Source of the DNA: Synechococcus sp. SynAce01
GTDB lineage: Bacteria > Cyanobacteriota > Cyanobacteriia > PCC-6307 > Cyanobiaceae
Assembly (NCBI RefSeq): GCF_001885215.1
Contig: NZ_CP018091.1
Coordinates: forward strand, 2,046,001-2,110,000
Direction of reading: 5' to 3'
Length of the DNA: 64,000 bases
In this document: piece after piece, positions 55,848 to 64,000 of the stretch
Layout of the letters: each line of letters begins with the position of its first letter
Position numbering within the stretch: position 1 is the first letter of the stretch
Notes under the pieces: generated by a model
What the model was told of the DNA's origin: nothing
What the model saw: only the letters and a program-made list of their open reading frames with translations
The model's database searches: none
Position numbers and translations under genes: made by a program

Positions 55848-56195
55848 TCACATCTTGTCTGCAGCGTCTGATGTGGCTTCACCGAGTTTGCCGACGGCAG
55901 ACTTGAGTCCTTGCTTGAGATCGGATCCCGCCTGCATGGCGGAAGCCTGGACCTGCTTGGCCTGTCCCTTGATCTTTTCACCCGTATCACCGGTCAGATC
56001 ACCGTGGGCTGCTTCAAGCCGGCCTTCGGCATCTTTGGCTGTGGCATTTAAATCTTTAGACATGAATCGTGCTGCAAAGGGAAGGTTGGCGGGATGGCTG
56101 CTCAAGGCCATGGCAGGAGCTTGAACAACCAGTGAGATGATCAAGACGATCACCGACAGAATCAGTCTGAGTGGACGCGTCCTGTCCGTTGTCAT
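55848..56195 (-). CDS. CsbD-like stress protein with signal peptide
   Basis: 115 residues from ATG 56195 (MTTDRTRPLRLILSVIVLII); the frame is open far upstream but without homology. An N-terminal signal or anchor helix ends near AMALS. The C-terminal 60 residues are a CsbD-like helical segment, LEAAHGDLTGDTGEKIKGQA then KQVQASAMQAGSDLKQG. CsbD proteins are general-stress induced; an exported form would work outside the cytoplasm. Function unknown. About 256 featureless bases lie upstream. Confidence 0.75.
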   Translation of the reverse strand: MTTDRTRPLRLILSVIVLIISLVVQAPAMALSSHPANLPFAARFMSKDLNATAKDAEGRLEAAHGDLTGDTGEKIKGQAKQVQASAMQAGSDLKQGLKSAVGKLGEATSDAADKM

Positions 56196-56451
56196 GGCAT
56201 CCACAGTTGCAAGGGCCAACCTCATAGGTAGCCAGAAGACTGGCCGCTGGCCACGGAAATGCTGCTGAGAATCCCTTGAAAGGGACAACAGCTGAAAATC
56301 TCCAGGTTCTGAATTGATTGATGAGTCGCGGTGCTTATGCAATTCCAGGCAGGTTTCAGCCCTGGAACTGGGACAGGCACCGCTGAAGACATGGAACGTC
56401 AGACCATGACTCCGATCGGGGCACCAAACAGGGCCAGGGAGGAGACGTTGC

Positions 56452-57285
56452 CTATTTTGTTGCTGCCGCAAGCAACGCATCCGTGAGCCCGTCAGGATCG
56501 GCCATGGCATCAGTGCCCGGACCCGAACCCGCATTCCCCAGCAACTCAGGTTTGTCAACAAAGCACTCAATCAGAGCTTTGAAGAAATTGTCTTGATGAC
56601 TGAGCATGTGTGTCCCCATGGTGCCCGTCCTTCCACCGAGGCACAAATCAACAGATCCATCTAGACCCGTGATGACCACTCCTGGCTGGTGAGAGAGCGA
56701 ACGATGAATCATCAAAGGATTCTGAGATGAAAAGAATTCCACCGCTTCCTCTGGGGTGCTGTGGATCAACGTTGCTTCTTGGGCCAAGTGGTGGAATCGT
56801 CTGAGGATTTCATGCGTTGGCTTCGAGCCTGGCTCCAGATCCCAGGAACTGGGTTGCCAGGCCACGTCAAGGGCGATGTCAACCCCAAGCGGTATCGAAC
56901 GCTCAAGAATCATCGTCAGCGTTGTGTCCTCTGTTGCGCAAATCAGGGAATTGCTGGTGATCAGCAGCCAAGAGGCTTTTGAAACGATTGGCATCATGGC
57001 TTCCACCAGGCCAGCAGGTGTTTGGGTGGAAGCACAGGCTGCGCTATAGACGGCGGAGAACTCAACAACTGCTGGAATATCTGTAGCGCTCATTGAGGAA
57101 GCTGACTCCTTGGCGGGAAGATTACTGCTGGAGCCATGCAAAGTGTTGGAAATCATGTTGTTGCGGTGATGGAGGGAGTAGGGCTGCAAGCAATAATTAT
57201 CGTGATCAACGATGCATTTAGGAGTATCTTCTGATTGGCCATCAGGCTGAAGTTGGTTTTGTGTCTTAGTTGTCTTTTTCCGCAA
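56452..57285 (-). pseudogene. Fructokinase (PfkB family) remnant
   Basis: A 277-codon open frame in which only the middle resembles fructokinase: LITSNSLICATEDTTLTMIL, VDIALDVAWQPSSWDLEP, then ATLIHSTPEEAVEFFSSQNP and GVVITGLDGSVDLCLGGRTG. The N-terminal sugar-binding half (expected GGAPANVA region) is missing, and the C-terminal catalytic DTTGAGDAF motif is absent, replaced by unrelated residues (NAGSGPGTDAMADP). It therefore cannot be an active kinase. It may be a decayed copy or an open frame re-used for something else; the true start is unclear. Its 5' end overlaps the upstream coiled-coil gene by 20 bases. Confidence 0.65.
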
Positions 57286-57613
57286 AATTGTGAAATCGTG
57301 TGGCTAAGTCTTGGAAGAGGTGATCTGTCTGTATTAGCAGTACTTCCCAGTTTGCTTGGGTAGCTTGTTTCAGCCTCTCTGCCTGCGAATGGGCTTGATC
57401 TCGGGCCTCGGTTAGCTCCGCCACTCGCTTCTCGGTTTCGTTGCGGACTTCCGACGAGATGCTTTGCAGTGTTTGTTTGAGTGTCTCGATCTGGTGAGAC
57501 CAAGCCTCAATTTGTGCCTGCTTTTTGGCGAGGATGGCTTGCTTGAGTTGCTCATCCACTTGGCTTTGCCCGTCAGCTTGGTTGCTGATGGGCGGCTGAG
57601 ACGTGTTGCTCAT
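57266..57613 (-). CDS. Coiled-coil hypothetical protein
   Basis: 115 residues, ATG 57613. After a polar N-terminus (MSNTSQPPISNQADGQSQ), most of the protein is one long helix with heptads: LKQAILAKKQAQIEAWSHQI, LKQTLQSISSEVRNETEKRV and LTEARDQAHSQAERLKQATQ. No membrane segment or signal. No family named. It lies in the loosely packed, lower-GC stretch after dnaE. Confidence 0.55.
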   Translation of the reverse strand: MSNTSQPPISNQADGQSQVDEQLKQAILAKKQAQIEAWSHQIETLKQTLQSISSEVRNETEKRVAELTEARDQAHSQAERLKQATQANWEVLLIQTDHLFQDLATRFHNFAEKDN

Positions 57614-58081
57614 GGTGTCTGTCTAAGGTTGGATCGGTTGATTTCAACTCAACGGCGTAGCTCGACAAATCTGCCCGAAGAACCGGAACCGTGGTTTAAC
57701 TTTGTGACCAGCTACATGTAAGTGGGTCCATATTATCAGGACGTGCCTCTTCAGCTTGTCCAAAAAATCTCTCAGTGATCACCATTGACCTGTATTAATC
57801 CTTAAGATCTTCTGTATCGTGATGCGGTATCTGAGCTTTTGGTCGTGTATCTGTCTGCTACGCCAGTGCCATTGGTAGTATGAATCAAGCCCTTTTTTCT
57901 CACGAAGGTCCCACTCATGATTGAATCATCATCAACACCGAGCGTGGACCCTTGCTTGGAGTCCAATTGGTGTTGGCAAACTATGCCTGTCAGTTCATGC
58001 TGATAGGCAGCAATCGAGAGACCCAATCGATCTGGCTTTGACTTCAACCACCAGGTCAATGTTGGCGCGATCGATGGCTGG
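57614..58081. other. Intergenic region
   Basis: About 470 bases of lower-GC sequence. A minus-strand frame (57802-58191) contains a run such as PTLTWWLKSKPDRLGLSIAA that looks protein-like, but I cannot assign it and it overlaps the next gene. Possibly a decayed gene. Confidence 0.35.
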
Positions 58082-58732
58082 ATGGATCGCCTGAGCAGAG
58101 CGCTTCTCTGTCCCAATTGCCGCTTTCCCTCATGGTTTGTCGTTTTCGTCAAAACTCCGCAGCTTTCGGCCCCTTTCGCCCCGGCAGCCATGGCTGAGCT
58201 GCTGGTCAGGGCTCAAGGCCGCTGCAAGCTCATGAGCGCTGGCTTTGAGGCCTTCAATGGACACTGCGTCTTCAAACACAAAAGGTCTGGGGATGTCGAT
58301 GCCGATGTCATCACGCTCGATGACGGCACCGCTTTCAATTTCTCCGGTCCGGGTGTTCAGGCCCTGAGCGTGCGGACCCACTCCGGCATCCGTAATGTGC
58401 GGCACCAGGCCCAATCCGATCATGAGGTGTTCAGCTGGAAGGATGGCCAGCCACGTCAGCTTTCGGTGCGTCTCGACAATGTCCAGAATCCAAATGTTCG
58501 TTTCGAGGATGATGATCAGAAGGCTGACACCAGTTCGCTGGTGGGTGAGCGCGGGTGCCAGGCCCTGCGAACCCTGACCTCCAAGGGCTACAGCTACCGC
58601 GGCGGCACCAAGCTGGCTGACAGCACCTTCACCTACTGGAAGCAGCCCAGGACGAACCATTGCGTGGCGGTTCGCACCACCAACGGTCGCTATCGCTCTA
58701 TCACTTACACCAAAAAGGGCGACTGCAGCTGA
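58082..58732 (+). CDS. Hypothetical protein, possibly exported
   Basis: 216 residues from ATG 58082; an alternative ATG at 58190 would start at MAELLVRAQGRCKLMS. The N-terminus has a short hydrophobic stretch (FPSWFVVFVKTPQLSAPFAP) that might act as a signal peptide. The body is beta-rich with several Cys (GRCKLMSAGFEAFNGHCVFK; GYSYRGGTKLADSTFTYWKQ; NHCVAVRTTNGRYRSITYTK). The two C-terminal halves of this type resemble small secreted proteins of cyanobacteria. Function unknown. Convergent with the glsB-type gene. Confidence 0.6.
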   Translation: MDRLSRALLCPNCRFPSWFVVFVKTPQLSAPFAPAAMAELLVRAQGRCKLMSAGFEAFNGHCVFKHKRSGDVDADVITLDDGTAFNFSGPGVQALSVRTHSGIRNVRHQAQSDHEVFSWKDGQPRQLSVRLDNVQNPNVRFEDDDQKADTSSLVGERGCQALRTLTSKGYSYRGGTKLADSTFTYWKQPRTNHCVAVRTTNGRYRSITYTKKGDCS

Positions 58733-58744
58733 CGGGCGGCCCCT

Positions 58745-58990
58745 TCAGGCGCGCTTGAGCACGCGCACGATCACCAGCAGAATCACCGCGCCCAGGGTGG
58801 CCACCACCAGGCTGCCCAGCAGGCCACCGCCGACGGCACCGGCCAGACCGCTGAAGAACAGGCCACCGATCAGGGCACCGATGATGCCGATCACCAGGTC
58901 ACCGATCAGGCCGAAGCCACCGCCGCGCACCAGAAGCCCCGCCAGCCAGCCGGCGATCACACCCACCAGCAGAAACCAGAGAACGTTCAT
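58745..58990 (-). CDS. GlsB/YeaQ/YmgE family stress-response membrane protein
   Basis: 81 residues, three hydrophobic Gly-rich helices: FLLVGVIAGWLAGLLVRGGG, GLIGDLVIGIIGALIGGLFF and LLGSLVVATLGAVILLVIVR. This is the transglycosylase-associated protein family found in many bacteria, induced by stress; it has no enzymatic activity known. Last of a minus-strand run after ruvA-rpsO-pam68. Confidence 0.92.
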   Translation of the reverse strand: MNVLWFLLVGVIAGWLAGLLVRGGGFGLIGDLVIGIIGALIGGLFFSGLAGAVGGGLLGSLVVATLGAVILLVIVRVLKRA

Positions 58991-59040
58991 GGGCAGCGGC
59001 CTCTGTATGGATCGAACTGAGGCTAGATGGTTGGCCCGGC

Positions 59041-59493
59041 TCAGCCCGCCGGAGGTGTTTTGCTGCCGCTGCCCTGGCCCATGGCCCGGATCGAGGCGCG
59101 CAGCCGCGGAATGTTGACGCCGATCTGCTCAAAGCCCAGGGTGCTGCCAGGCTTGTCCTCCCAGCTGGCCGAAAGCACTCCGTAGCTGAGCCCCACCAGG
59201 CCGAGCAGGAAGCAGCCGCCGGATGTGGCCAGGGTGAGCACGGGCGGAATGTCGAAGATGCCGCGGCTCACCAGCAGGTAGCTGGCCACGAACACGGCCA
59301 TGCCCAGAACCGAGGGCACCCCGGTGGCGATGGCGATGCGCACGGCCATGCGATTGGCCACGGCCCTCGGGATCACGTTGCCTCCCGAAGCCGGCTTATC
59401 GCCCTTCTGCTTGCCAGAAGCTGCCTTGCCAGAAGCCGGCTTGCCAGGAGGGCCCTGCGGCTTAAAGGGCAGCGGCTTGCGCTTGGCGGCCAT
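59041..59493 (-). CDS. PAM68 family protein (photosystem II assembly)
   Basis: 150 residues. A basic, Lys/Gly/Pro-rich N-terminus with GKPASGKAASGK repeats precedes two membrane helices (GVPSVLGMAVFVASYLLVSR and LTLATSGGCFLLGLVGLSYG). The conserved tail LSASWEDKPGSTLGFEQIGV then NIPRLRASIRA follows. PAM68 assists early assembly steps of photosystem II at the thylakoid membrane. It starts 8 bases after rpsO, so it is co-transcribed with it. Confidence 0.92.
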   Translation of the reverse strand: MAAKRKPLPFKPQGPPGKPASGKAASGKQKGDKPASGGNVIPRAVANRMAVRIAIATGVPSVLGMAVFVASYLLVSRGIFDIPPVLTLATSGGCFLLGLVGLSYGVLSASWEDKPGSTLGFEQIGVNIPRLRASIRAMGQGSGSKTPPAG

Positions 59494-59501
59494 GGCGGGG
59501 A

Positions 59502-59771
59502 TCAGCCCCGGATGCCGAGCTTGGCGATCAACTGGCTGTAGCGCTCCTCGCTCTGGGCGCGGAGGTAGCCGAGCAGCCGCTTGCGGCGCCCGATCATCTT
59601 CAGCAGGCCCTGACGGGAGGAGAAGTCGTGCTTGTTCTGCTGCAGGTGGCCGGTGAGCTGAACGACCCGGGCGCTCAACATCGCCACCTGGACCTCAACC
59701 GAGCCGGTGTCGGTGCCGTGGGTCTGATGGCCGTTGATCAGTTCCTGCTTTTTGGTGGTATTAAGCGGCAT
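59502..59771 (-). CDS. rpsO: 30S ribosomal protein S15
   Basis: 89 residues, full length. [40 protein letters not shown] and [20 protein letters not shown] are diagnostic. It binds 16S rRNA helices 20-22 and nucleates the platform. It lies 53 bases after ruvA; in other bacteria S15 represses its own mRNA, but I see no clear pseudoknot here. Confidence 0.98.
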   Translation of the reverse strand: MPLNTTKKQELINGHQTHGTDTGSVEVQVAMLSARVVQLTGHLQQNKHDFSSRQGLLKMIGRRKRLLGYLRAQSEERYSQLIAKLGIRG

Positions 59772-59824
59772 GCCGGCGTCGAGCCCTGTCGGTGCAAAGA
59801 AACAACTTACCGCCCCGGCTGCCC

Positions 59825-60487
59825 TCAGGCCGCCTGCTGCGCCAACCAGACCAGACTCTCCTTCAGCCAGGCGTCTGCCCCCAGTGTTGGCTCCAGCCCC
59901 TGCTGGCCCACGGCCCGCAGCGCCCGGTTGATTTCAAGCGGCTCGTAACCCAGGGCCGCCAGGGTGATCTGCACGTCGTCGCGGGTGGCTTGGGCCGGGC
60001 CGTTGGCGCTGCTGCCGGCTGCTCCAGGAGCGTCTGGTGCCTCCAGCGCTGCCGGGGAGCCGGCTCCGAAGGCCTCGGACAGCTTGCTGCGCAGCTCAAC
60101 AGACAGGCGCTCAGCAGTGCGTTTGCCCACGCCGGGGGCTGTGGAGAGCAGGCGCAGGTCGGCCTGAACGATCGCCCGAACCAGCTCCTCGGTGGGCATG
60201 GCCCCGAGCAGGGCCAGGGCCATCTGCGGGCCAACGCCACTGACGGCCACCAGCAGGCGGAACAGATCACGCTCGTGGCGCGCTACAAAGCCGAACAGGG
60301 TCCAGCCGTCGTCGCGGATCGATTGGTGGATGTAGAGCACCAGGCTGCAGCCGCCCTGGGGCAGGCCATCCCACTGGCGCCGGGTGAGCTGCACCTCGTA
60401 GCCCACGCCCTGGCAGCAGAGCAGCAGGCCACAGCGATTGCCCTGCTGCCACTGCTCCGCCACGGTGCCCTGCAGCCAGCCGATCAT
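59825..60487 (-). CDS. ruvA: Holliday junction helicase subunit RuvA
   Basis: 220 residues from ATG 60487 ([13 protein letters not shown]); the frame runs further upstream without homology. Domain I is an OB fold ([14 protein letters not shown]). Domain II has helix-hairpin-helix motifs ([20 protein letters not shown] and [20 protein letters not shown]). A linker richer in Ala/Gly/Pro than usual precedes domain III ([20 protein letters not shown]), which contacts RuvB. It recognises four-way junctions during recombination. Divergent from the lipoprotein gene. Confidence 0.96.
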   Translation of the reverse strand: MIGWLQGTVAEQWQQGNRCGLLLCCQGVGYEVQLTRRQWDGLPQGGCSLVLYIHQSIRDDGWTLFGFVARHERDLFRLLVAVSGVGPQMALALLGAMPTEELVRAIVQADLRLLSTAPGVGKRTAERLSVELRSKLSEAFGAGSPAALEAPDAPGAAGSSANGPAQATRDDVQITLAALGYEPLEINRALRAVGQQGLEPTLGADAWLKESLVWLAQQAA

Positions 60488-60509
60488 GGGGTTGTGTTGA
60501 CGACACCCC

Positions 60510-60968
60510 ATGCTGCCCGCTCCGCCCATTCCCGCCAGCCGCCGGCAACCACTGTTTGTGGGGGCGTGGATCAGCCTGGTGGCGCTTGTGCTGCTTCTGC
60601 TCGGCCTGGGCGGCTGCCAGGCTGCTGGCCAGCCACCCCGCCAGGTGCTCCTCGATGCCCTGGAGCTGCAGATTGCCCTGACCCAAGACTCCATCGCCCA
60701 GGCGCTTGAGCTGCCGCCGCCGGGGCCGCCGCAGGTGAGCCGGGTGCGGGTGGAAGGGCAGGAGACCGTGGCGATCGGCGAGGTCAAGGGGCTGCACCTC
60801 ACAGGCCAGTTCGACTGGCGGCTGGCCGACGCCCCCTACCGGGTCGACAGCACTTTCGAGCTGTTCCTGCAACGGGGAGAGAAAGGCCAGAGCTGGCGGT
60901 TGGCACGGCCCAGTGAGGCCGATGGCGCCCAGGGTTGGTTGATTGATTCTTTGCCGATGAAGGGCTGA
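60510..60968 (+). CDS. Lipoprotein, hypothetical
   Basis: 152 residues. A basic N-terminus and hydrophobic core (VGAWISLVALVLLLLGLGGC) with a lipobox at the end, Cys36, so it is likely lipidated and exported. The mature part (VLLDALELQIALTQDSIAQA then VRVEGQETVAIGEVKGLHLT) is mixed alpha/beta. From memory it belongs to a group of conserved cyanobacterial hypotheticals. Divergent from ruvA with only 22 bases between the starts. Confidence 0.75.
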   Translation: MLPAPPIPASRRQPLFVGAWISLVALVLLLLGLGGCQAAGQPPRQVLLDALELQIALTQDSIAQALELPPPGPPQVSRVRVEGQETVAIGEVKGLHLTGQFDWRLADAPYRVDSTFELFLQRGEKGQSWRLARPSEADGAQGWLIDSLPMKG

Positions 60969-61145
60969 GGGTCTCAGGGTTGCGGTTCTTTTGGCCTGCC
61001 CAACGGGCGGCAGCCGGCATCAGCCTGCGTGTCGAGTCGCCAACGGAATCAGCCCCTCGCGGTCATCGCTCGCCGGCCTGGCTATGGAGAAGAGGCAGCG
61101 GCTGCTTCCTTCGCCTGGTCGCGCGATCGCAGCGAGAACCCAACG

Positions 61146-62216
61146 ATGATCCGGCGCCAATGGCTCCTGTTGCTGATCAGCCTCTCGGTGGTGGGTGGCG
61201 GCACCGGCTTCGCCATCTGGCAGGCCTCCCGGCCTGAGCCTCTGGGCGCCGGCTTTGCCAGCAGTAACGGACGGATCGAAGCGGTAGAAATCGATGTGGC
61301 CACGAAGACGGCTGGCCGGCTCGATCAGGTGTTCAAGGACGAGGGAGATTTCGTCGTTTACGGCCAAGTGCTGGCCCAGATGAACACCGACGTTCTGGAG
61401 GCGCAGCTGCTTGAAGCGCAGGCGGATCGACACAAGGCCAACAACGCCATCGCCACGGCCCGCAGCACCGTGGCGCAGCGACGCAGCGAACAGACAGCGG
61501 CTGAAGCCGTCGTGGCACAACGGATCTCCCAGCGCAACGAAGCCCGGCAACACCTGCGCCGCCAGGAGCAGCTGTTCTTGAAAGGAGCGGTGTCGGAGGA
61601 GGATCGTGACGATGCGCGCACCGTCTCTTCCAGCGCCGATGCGGTTGTCGCCTCGACCGAAGCGACCGTGGCGGCGAGCCGCGCTGCGATCACCACGGCC
61701 GGCTCACTGGTGATTGAAGCGGAATCGGCGCTGGCGGCCGCCGCCGCCAGGATCCAGGAGATCCGAGCGAACATCACCGACAGCCAGCTCAAGGCCCCCC
61801 GAGATGGACGGGTGCAGTACCGCGTCGCCCAGCCCGGCGAGGTACTGAGCGCGGGAGGGAAGGTGCTGAACATGATCGATCTCTCCGACGTTTCGATGAC
61901 CTTCTTTCTGCCCACCGACCAGGCCGGACGGGTGCGGCTTGGGGCCGATGTTCACCTGGTGCTGGACGCCGCCCCGCAGCTGGTGATCCCGGCACAGGTC
62001 AGCTTTGTGGCCGACGTGGCCCAGTTCACGCCCAAAACGGTGGAAACGGCGGTTGAGCGTCAGAAGCTGTCGTTTCGGATCAAGGCACGGATCGATCCCT
62101 CCCTGCTGAAACGCCACATCCGCAGCGTCAAAACGGGCCTGCCAGGCATGGCCTACGTGCGCCTCGACCCCAAAGCCCAATGGCCGGCGCGGTTGGCGGC
62201 GAAGGTGCCGGATTGA
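61146..62216 (+). CDS. HlyD-family membrane fusion protein (YhiI-like)
   Basis: 356 residues from ATG 61146 ([18 protein letters not shown]); the in-frame extension upstream is not homologous. One N-terminal helix is followed by a periplasmic adaptor: biotinyl-lipoyl half motif [20 protein letters not shown], a long helical hairpin (about residues 95-215), the second half [20 protein letters not shown]-like segment (here [20 protein letters not shown]) and a beta-barrel. Typical partner of RbbA-type ABC exporters. Its stop overlaps the next gene start as TTGA. Confidence 0.93.
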   Translation: MIRRQWLLLLISLSVVGGGTGFAIWQASRPEPLGAGFASSNGRIEAVEIDVATKTAGRLDQVFKDEGDFVVYGQVLAQMNTDVLEAQLLEAQADRHKANNAIATARSTVAQRRSEQTAAEAVVAQRISQRNEARQHLRRQEQLFLKGAVSEEDRDDARTVSSSADAVVASTEATVAASRAAITTAGSLVIEAESALAAAAARIQEIRANITDSQLKAPRDGRVQYRVAQPGEVLSAGGKVLNMIDLSDVSMTFFLPTDQAGRVRLGADVHLVLDAAPQLVIPAQVSFVADVAQFTPKTVETAVERQKLSFRIKARIDPSLLKRHIRSVKTGLPGMAYVRLDPKAQWPARLAAKVPD

Positions 62217-64000
62217 GCTCAGCAGTGATCAAGCTCCAAGACGTGCGCTTGCGCTTCGGCGCAACCTGCGCCCTGGACGGCATCAGCCTGGATGTGGCCA
62301 GCGGCTGCCTCAGCGGCCTGGTAGGCCCGGATGGAGTGGGAAAATCCAGCCTGTTGGCGCTGGTGGCCGGAACCCGCCGGGTGCAGCAGGGCCGAGTGCG
62401 CGTCCTCGGCGGCGACATGGCCAACCCTCGCCACCGTCGCCAGGTATGCCCGCGCATCGCCTACATGCCCCAGGGCCTGGGGAACAACCTCTCCCCCACG
62501 CTCACGGTCAACGAGAACGTCGATTTTTTCGCGCGCCTGTTCGGCTTGGGCCGCGCCGAGCGCCGCAGCCGCAGCGCTGCCTTGCTGGAGCGCACCGGGC
62601 TCGGGGCCTTCGGTGCCCGCCCCGCCGGCCAGCTTTCCGGGGGGATGAAGCAGAAACTCGGGCTGTGCTGCGCCCTGATCCATGCCCCGGACCTGCTGAT
62701 TCTGGATGAACCGACCACTGGGGTTGATCCCCTCTCGCGCCGCCAGTTCTGGGACCTGATCGCCAGCATCCGCTGCGATCACCCGACCATGACCGTGCTG
62801 GTGGCAACCGCCTCGATGGACGAGGCCGCCAGCTTCGATTGGCTGGTGGCGATGGACGGCGGCCGCGTGCTCAGCAGCGGCACCCCGGCGGAACTGCTCC
62901 AGCGCACCGGCGCCAGCACAGCGGAGGCCGTCTTCATTGCCCTGCTGCCCGAGGCGAGGCGCCGGGAGCACCATCCCGTCACGGTGCCACCGCTGCCGCC
63001 GGGTGACGGCCAGCTGGCGATCGAGGCCATTGATCTGAGCAAGCGCTTCGGGGCGTTCCTGGCGGTGGATCAGGTCAACGTGCGCATCGAGCGCGGCGAG
63101 ATCTTCGGCTTCCTCGGCTCCAACGGCTGTGGCAAAACAACGACGATGAAGATGCTGGCGGGTCTGCTGCCGGCTAGCTCCGGCCAGGTGCGTCTGTTCC
63201 ACCAGCCCCTGGACGCGGGTGACCTCACCACCCGGCGCCGGGTTGGGTACATGTCGCAGGCGTTCTCGCTGTATAGCGAGCTGACGGTGCGCCAGAACCT
63301 GGTGCTGCATGCCCGGCTGTTCCAGGTGCCGGAGGCGGAGATCGCCGGGCGTGTGCTGGAACTACAGCAGCAGTTCGGCTTGGAGGGTCTCGAGGGCGCA
63401 CTGCCCGGTGCCCTGCCGTTGGGGGTGCGGCAGCGGCTGTCCCTGGCGGTGGCGCTGGTGCACCGGCCCGAATTGTTGATCCTTGATGAACCCACCTCAG
63501 GGGTCGATCCGATCGCCAGGGACACCTTCTGGCAGAAGCTGATCGACCTGTCGCGCCGCGACCACGTCACGATCTTCCTCTCGACCCACTTCATCAACGA
63601 AGCCCAGCGCTGCGACCGCATCTCTCTGATGCATGCCGGCCGTGTGCTGGTAAGCGACACCCCCGCCGGCCTGGTGAGGCGACGCGACGCGGCCACGCTG
63701 GAGGAGGCCTTCATCGGCTACTTGGAGGAAGCGAGCGGCGCCACCGAGCCCGCTGGTTCTGCGGCCCCCACGGCTGTAGCAACCACAGAGCAATCGCCAT
63801 TGGAAACGGCAGGATTCAGCCTGCAACGGCTGGGCAGCTACACCCGTCGTGAGGCCCTGGAACTGATCCGTGACCCGATCCGCATCACCACGGCCGTGCT
63901 CGGCAGCCTGTTCTTGATGGTGGTGATGGCCTTCGGCATCAGCATGGATGTCGAGAACCTGCCCTATGCCGTGCTCGACCGTGACGACACCACGACGAGC
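62213..64000 (+). CDS. rbbA: RbbA-like ABC transporter, two ATPase domains (3' truncated by window)
   Basis: Open from TTG 62213 (or GTG 62225) to the window end, 596 codons. First ATPase domain: Walker [21 protein letters not shown], signature [19 protein letters not shown], Walker [15 protein letters not shown]. Second: [20 protein letters not shown], a degenerate signature ([16 protein letters not shown]), [29 protein letters not shown]. An ABC-2 type membrane domain begins near the end ([20 protein letters not shown]). The GPDGVGKSS loop and double-ATPase plus permease layout are those of RbbA/YhiH, and HlyD-RbbA-YhhJ is the known order. Substrate unknown. Confidence 0.9.
   Translation, partial: MSSAVIKLQDVRLRFGATCALDGISLDVASGCLSGLVGPDGVGKSSLLALVAGTRRVQQGRVRVLGGDMANPRHRRQVCPRIAYMPQGLGNNLSPTLTVNENVDFFARLFGLGRAERRSRSAALLERTGLGAFGARPAGQLSGGMKQKLGLCCALIHAPDLLILDEPTTGVDPLSRRQFWDLIASIRCDHPTMTVLVATASMDEAASFDWLVAMDGGRVLSSGTPAELLQRTGASTAEAVFIALLPEARRREHHPVTVPPLPPGDGQLAIEAIDLSKRFGAFLAVDQVNVRIERGEIFGFLGSNGCGKTTTMKMLAGLLPASSGQVRLFHQPLDAGDLTTRRRVGYMSQAFSLYSELTVRQNLVLHARLFQVPEAEIAGRVLELQQQFGLEGLEGALPGALPLGVRQRLSLAVALVHRPELLILDEPTSGVDPIARDTFWQKLIDLSRRDHVTIFLSTHFINEAQRCDRISLMHAGRVLVSDTPAGLVRRRDAATLEEAFIGYLEEASGATEPAGSAAPTAVATTEQSPLETAGFSLQRLGSYTRREALELIRDPIRITTAVLGSLFLMVVMAFGISMDVENLPYAVLDRDDTTTS

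Noticed and set aside
57802-58191. 129-codon minus-strand frame
   Set aside because: Protein-like in part, but unassignable and overlapping the 58082 gene start; left as intergenic.

Overview
The window comes from a GC-rich picocyanobacterium of the Cyanobium / freshwater Synechococcus type. It opens with the allophycocyanin core operon (end of apcE, then apcA, apcB, apcC). It also carries PAM68, Ccs1/CcdA cytochrome c assembly genes, a cyanobacterial PII protein and many short DUF proteins typical of cyanobacteria (DUF4278, DUF3288, DUF1816, DUF1350). Genes are densely packed, often with 1-10 bp gaps or ATGA-type overlaps. TTG and GTG starts are common.

Layout. 1-3.4 kb: phycobilisome core genes. 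3.5-6.9 kb: ftsW, ccdA and ccs1, facing queF. 7.6-10.8 kb: small proteins, glnB, a TlyA-type methyltransferase and purB. 11.2-27.2 kb: an accessory island of lower coding density at its edges (detailed below). 27.2-42.2 kb: housekeeping and transport genes (prohibitin, a HAD phosphatase, acs, DUF1350, bcp, a DnaQ-like exonuclease, corA, a CHAD protein, a fused osmolyte-transporter permease/binding protein, tRNA-Pro(GGG), msrA, an ABC exporter). 42.3-55.4 kb: DUF3288, trpD, carA, a STAS protein, mini-RNase III, rlmB, gatA, a TPR/glycosyltransferase-like gene of foreign look, and dnaE. 55.4-58.7 kb: a loosely packed stretch with a CsbD-like protein, a fructokinase remnant and hypotheticals. 58.7-64 kb: glsB-type protein, pam68, rpsO, ruvA, a lipoprotein, an HlyD-family adaptor and an RbbA-like ABC protein cut off by the window end.

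The notable part is the 12.45-24.73 kb locus. One minus-strand unit (24733 to 17065) encodes a von Willebrand A lipoprotein, a four-helix membrane protein, a tubulin/FtsZ-like GTPase, a 1098-residue protein with an Hsp70/actin-type ATPase domain, and a membrane-anchored coiled-coil protein. A second minus-strand unit (16174 to 12450) encodes a MotA/TolQ/ExbB-type channel protein with a long coiled-coil tail (ZorA-like), a MotB/OmpA-type partner with the stator aspartate (ZorB-like), and two further proteins. A plus-strand gene lies between the units. Three of the proteins (222, 237 and 325 residues) appear to share one C-terminal module. I read the locus as a multi-component envelope machine: an ion-driven stator anchored in peptidoglycan, coupled to two cytoskeletal-type nucleotidases and a vWA lipoprotein. 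Parts of this combination (FtsZ-like protein, vWA, OmpA) have been proposed before as a membrane-remodelling system from genome context. The stator pair resembles the Zorya anti-phage motor, but the Zorya effectors ZorC, ZorD and ZorE are absent. The function is unknown. Its edges, an AT-rich gap on one side and decayed IS3/IS5 transposases plus a strange C28-T15-G12 tract on the other, suggest a horizontally acquired island.
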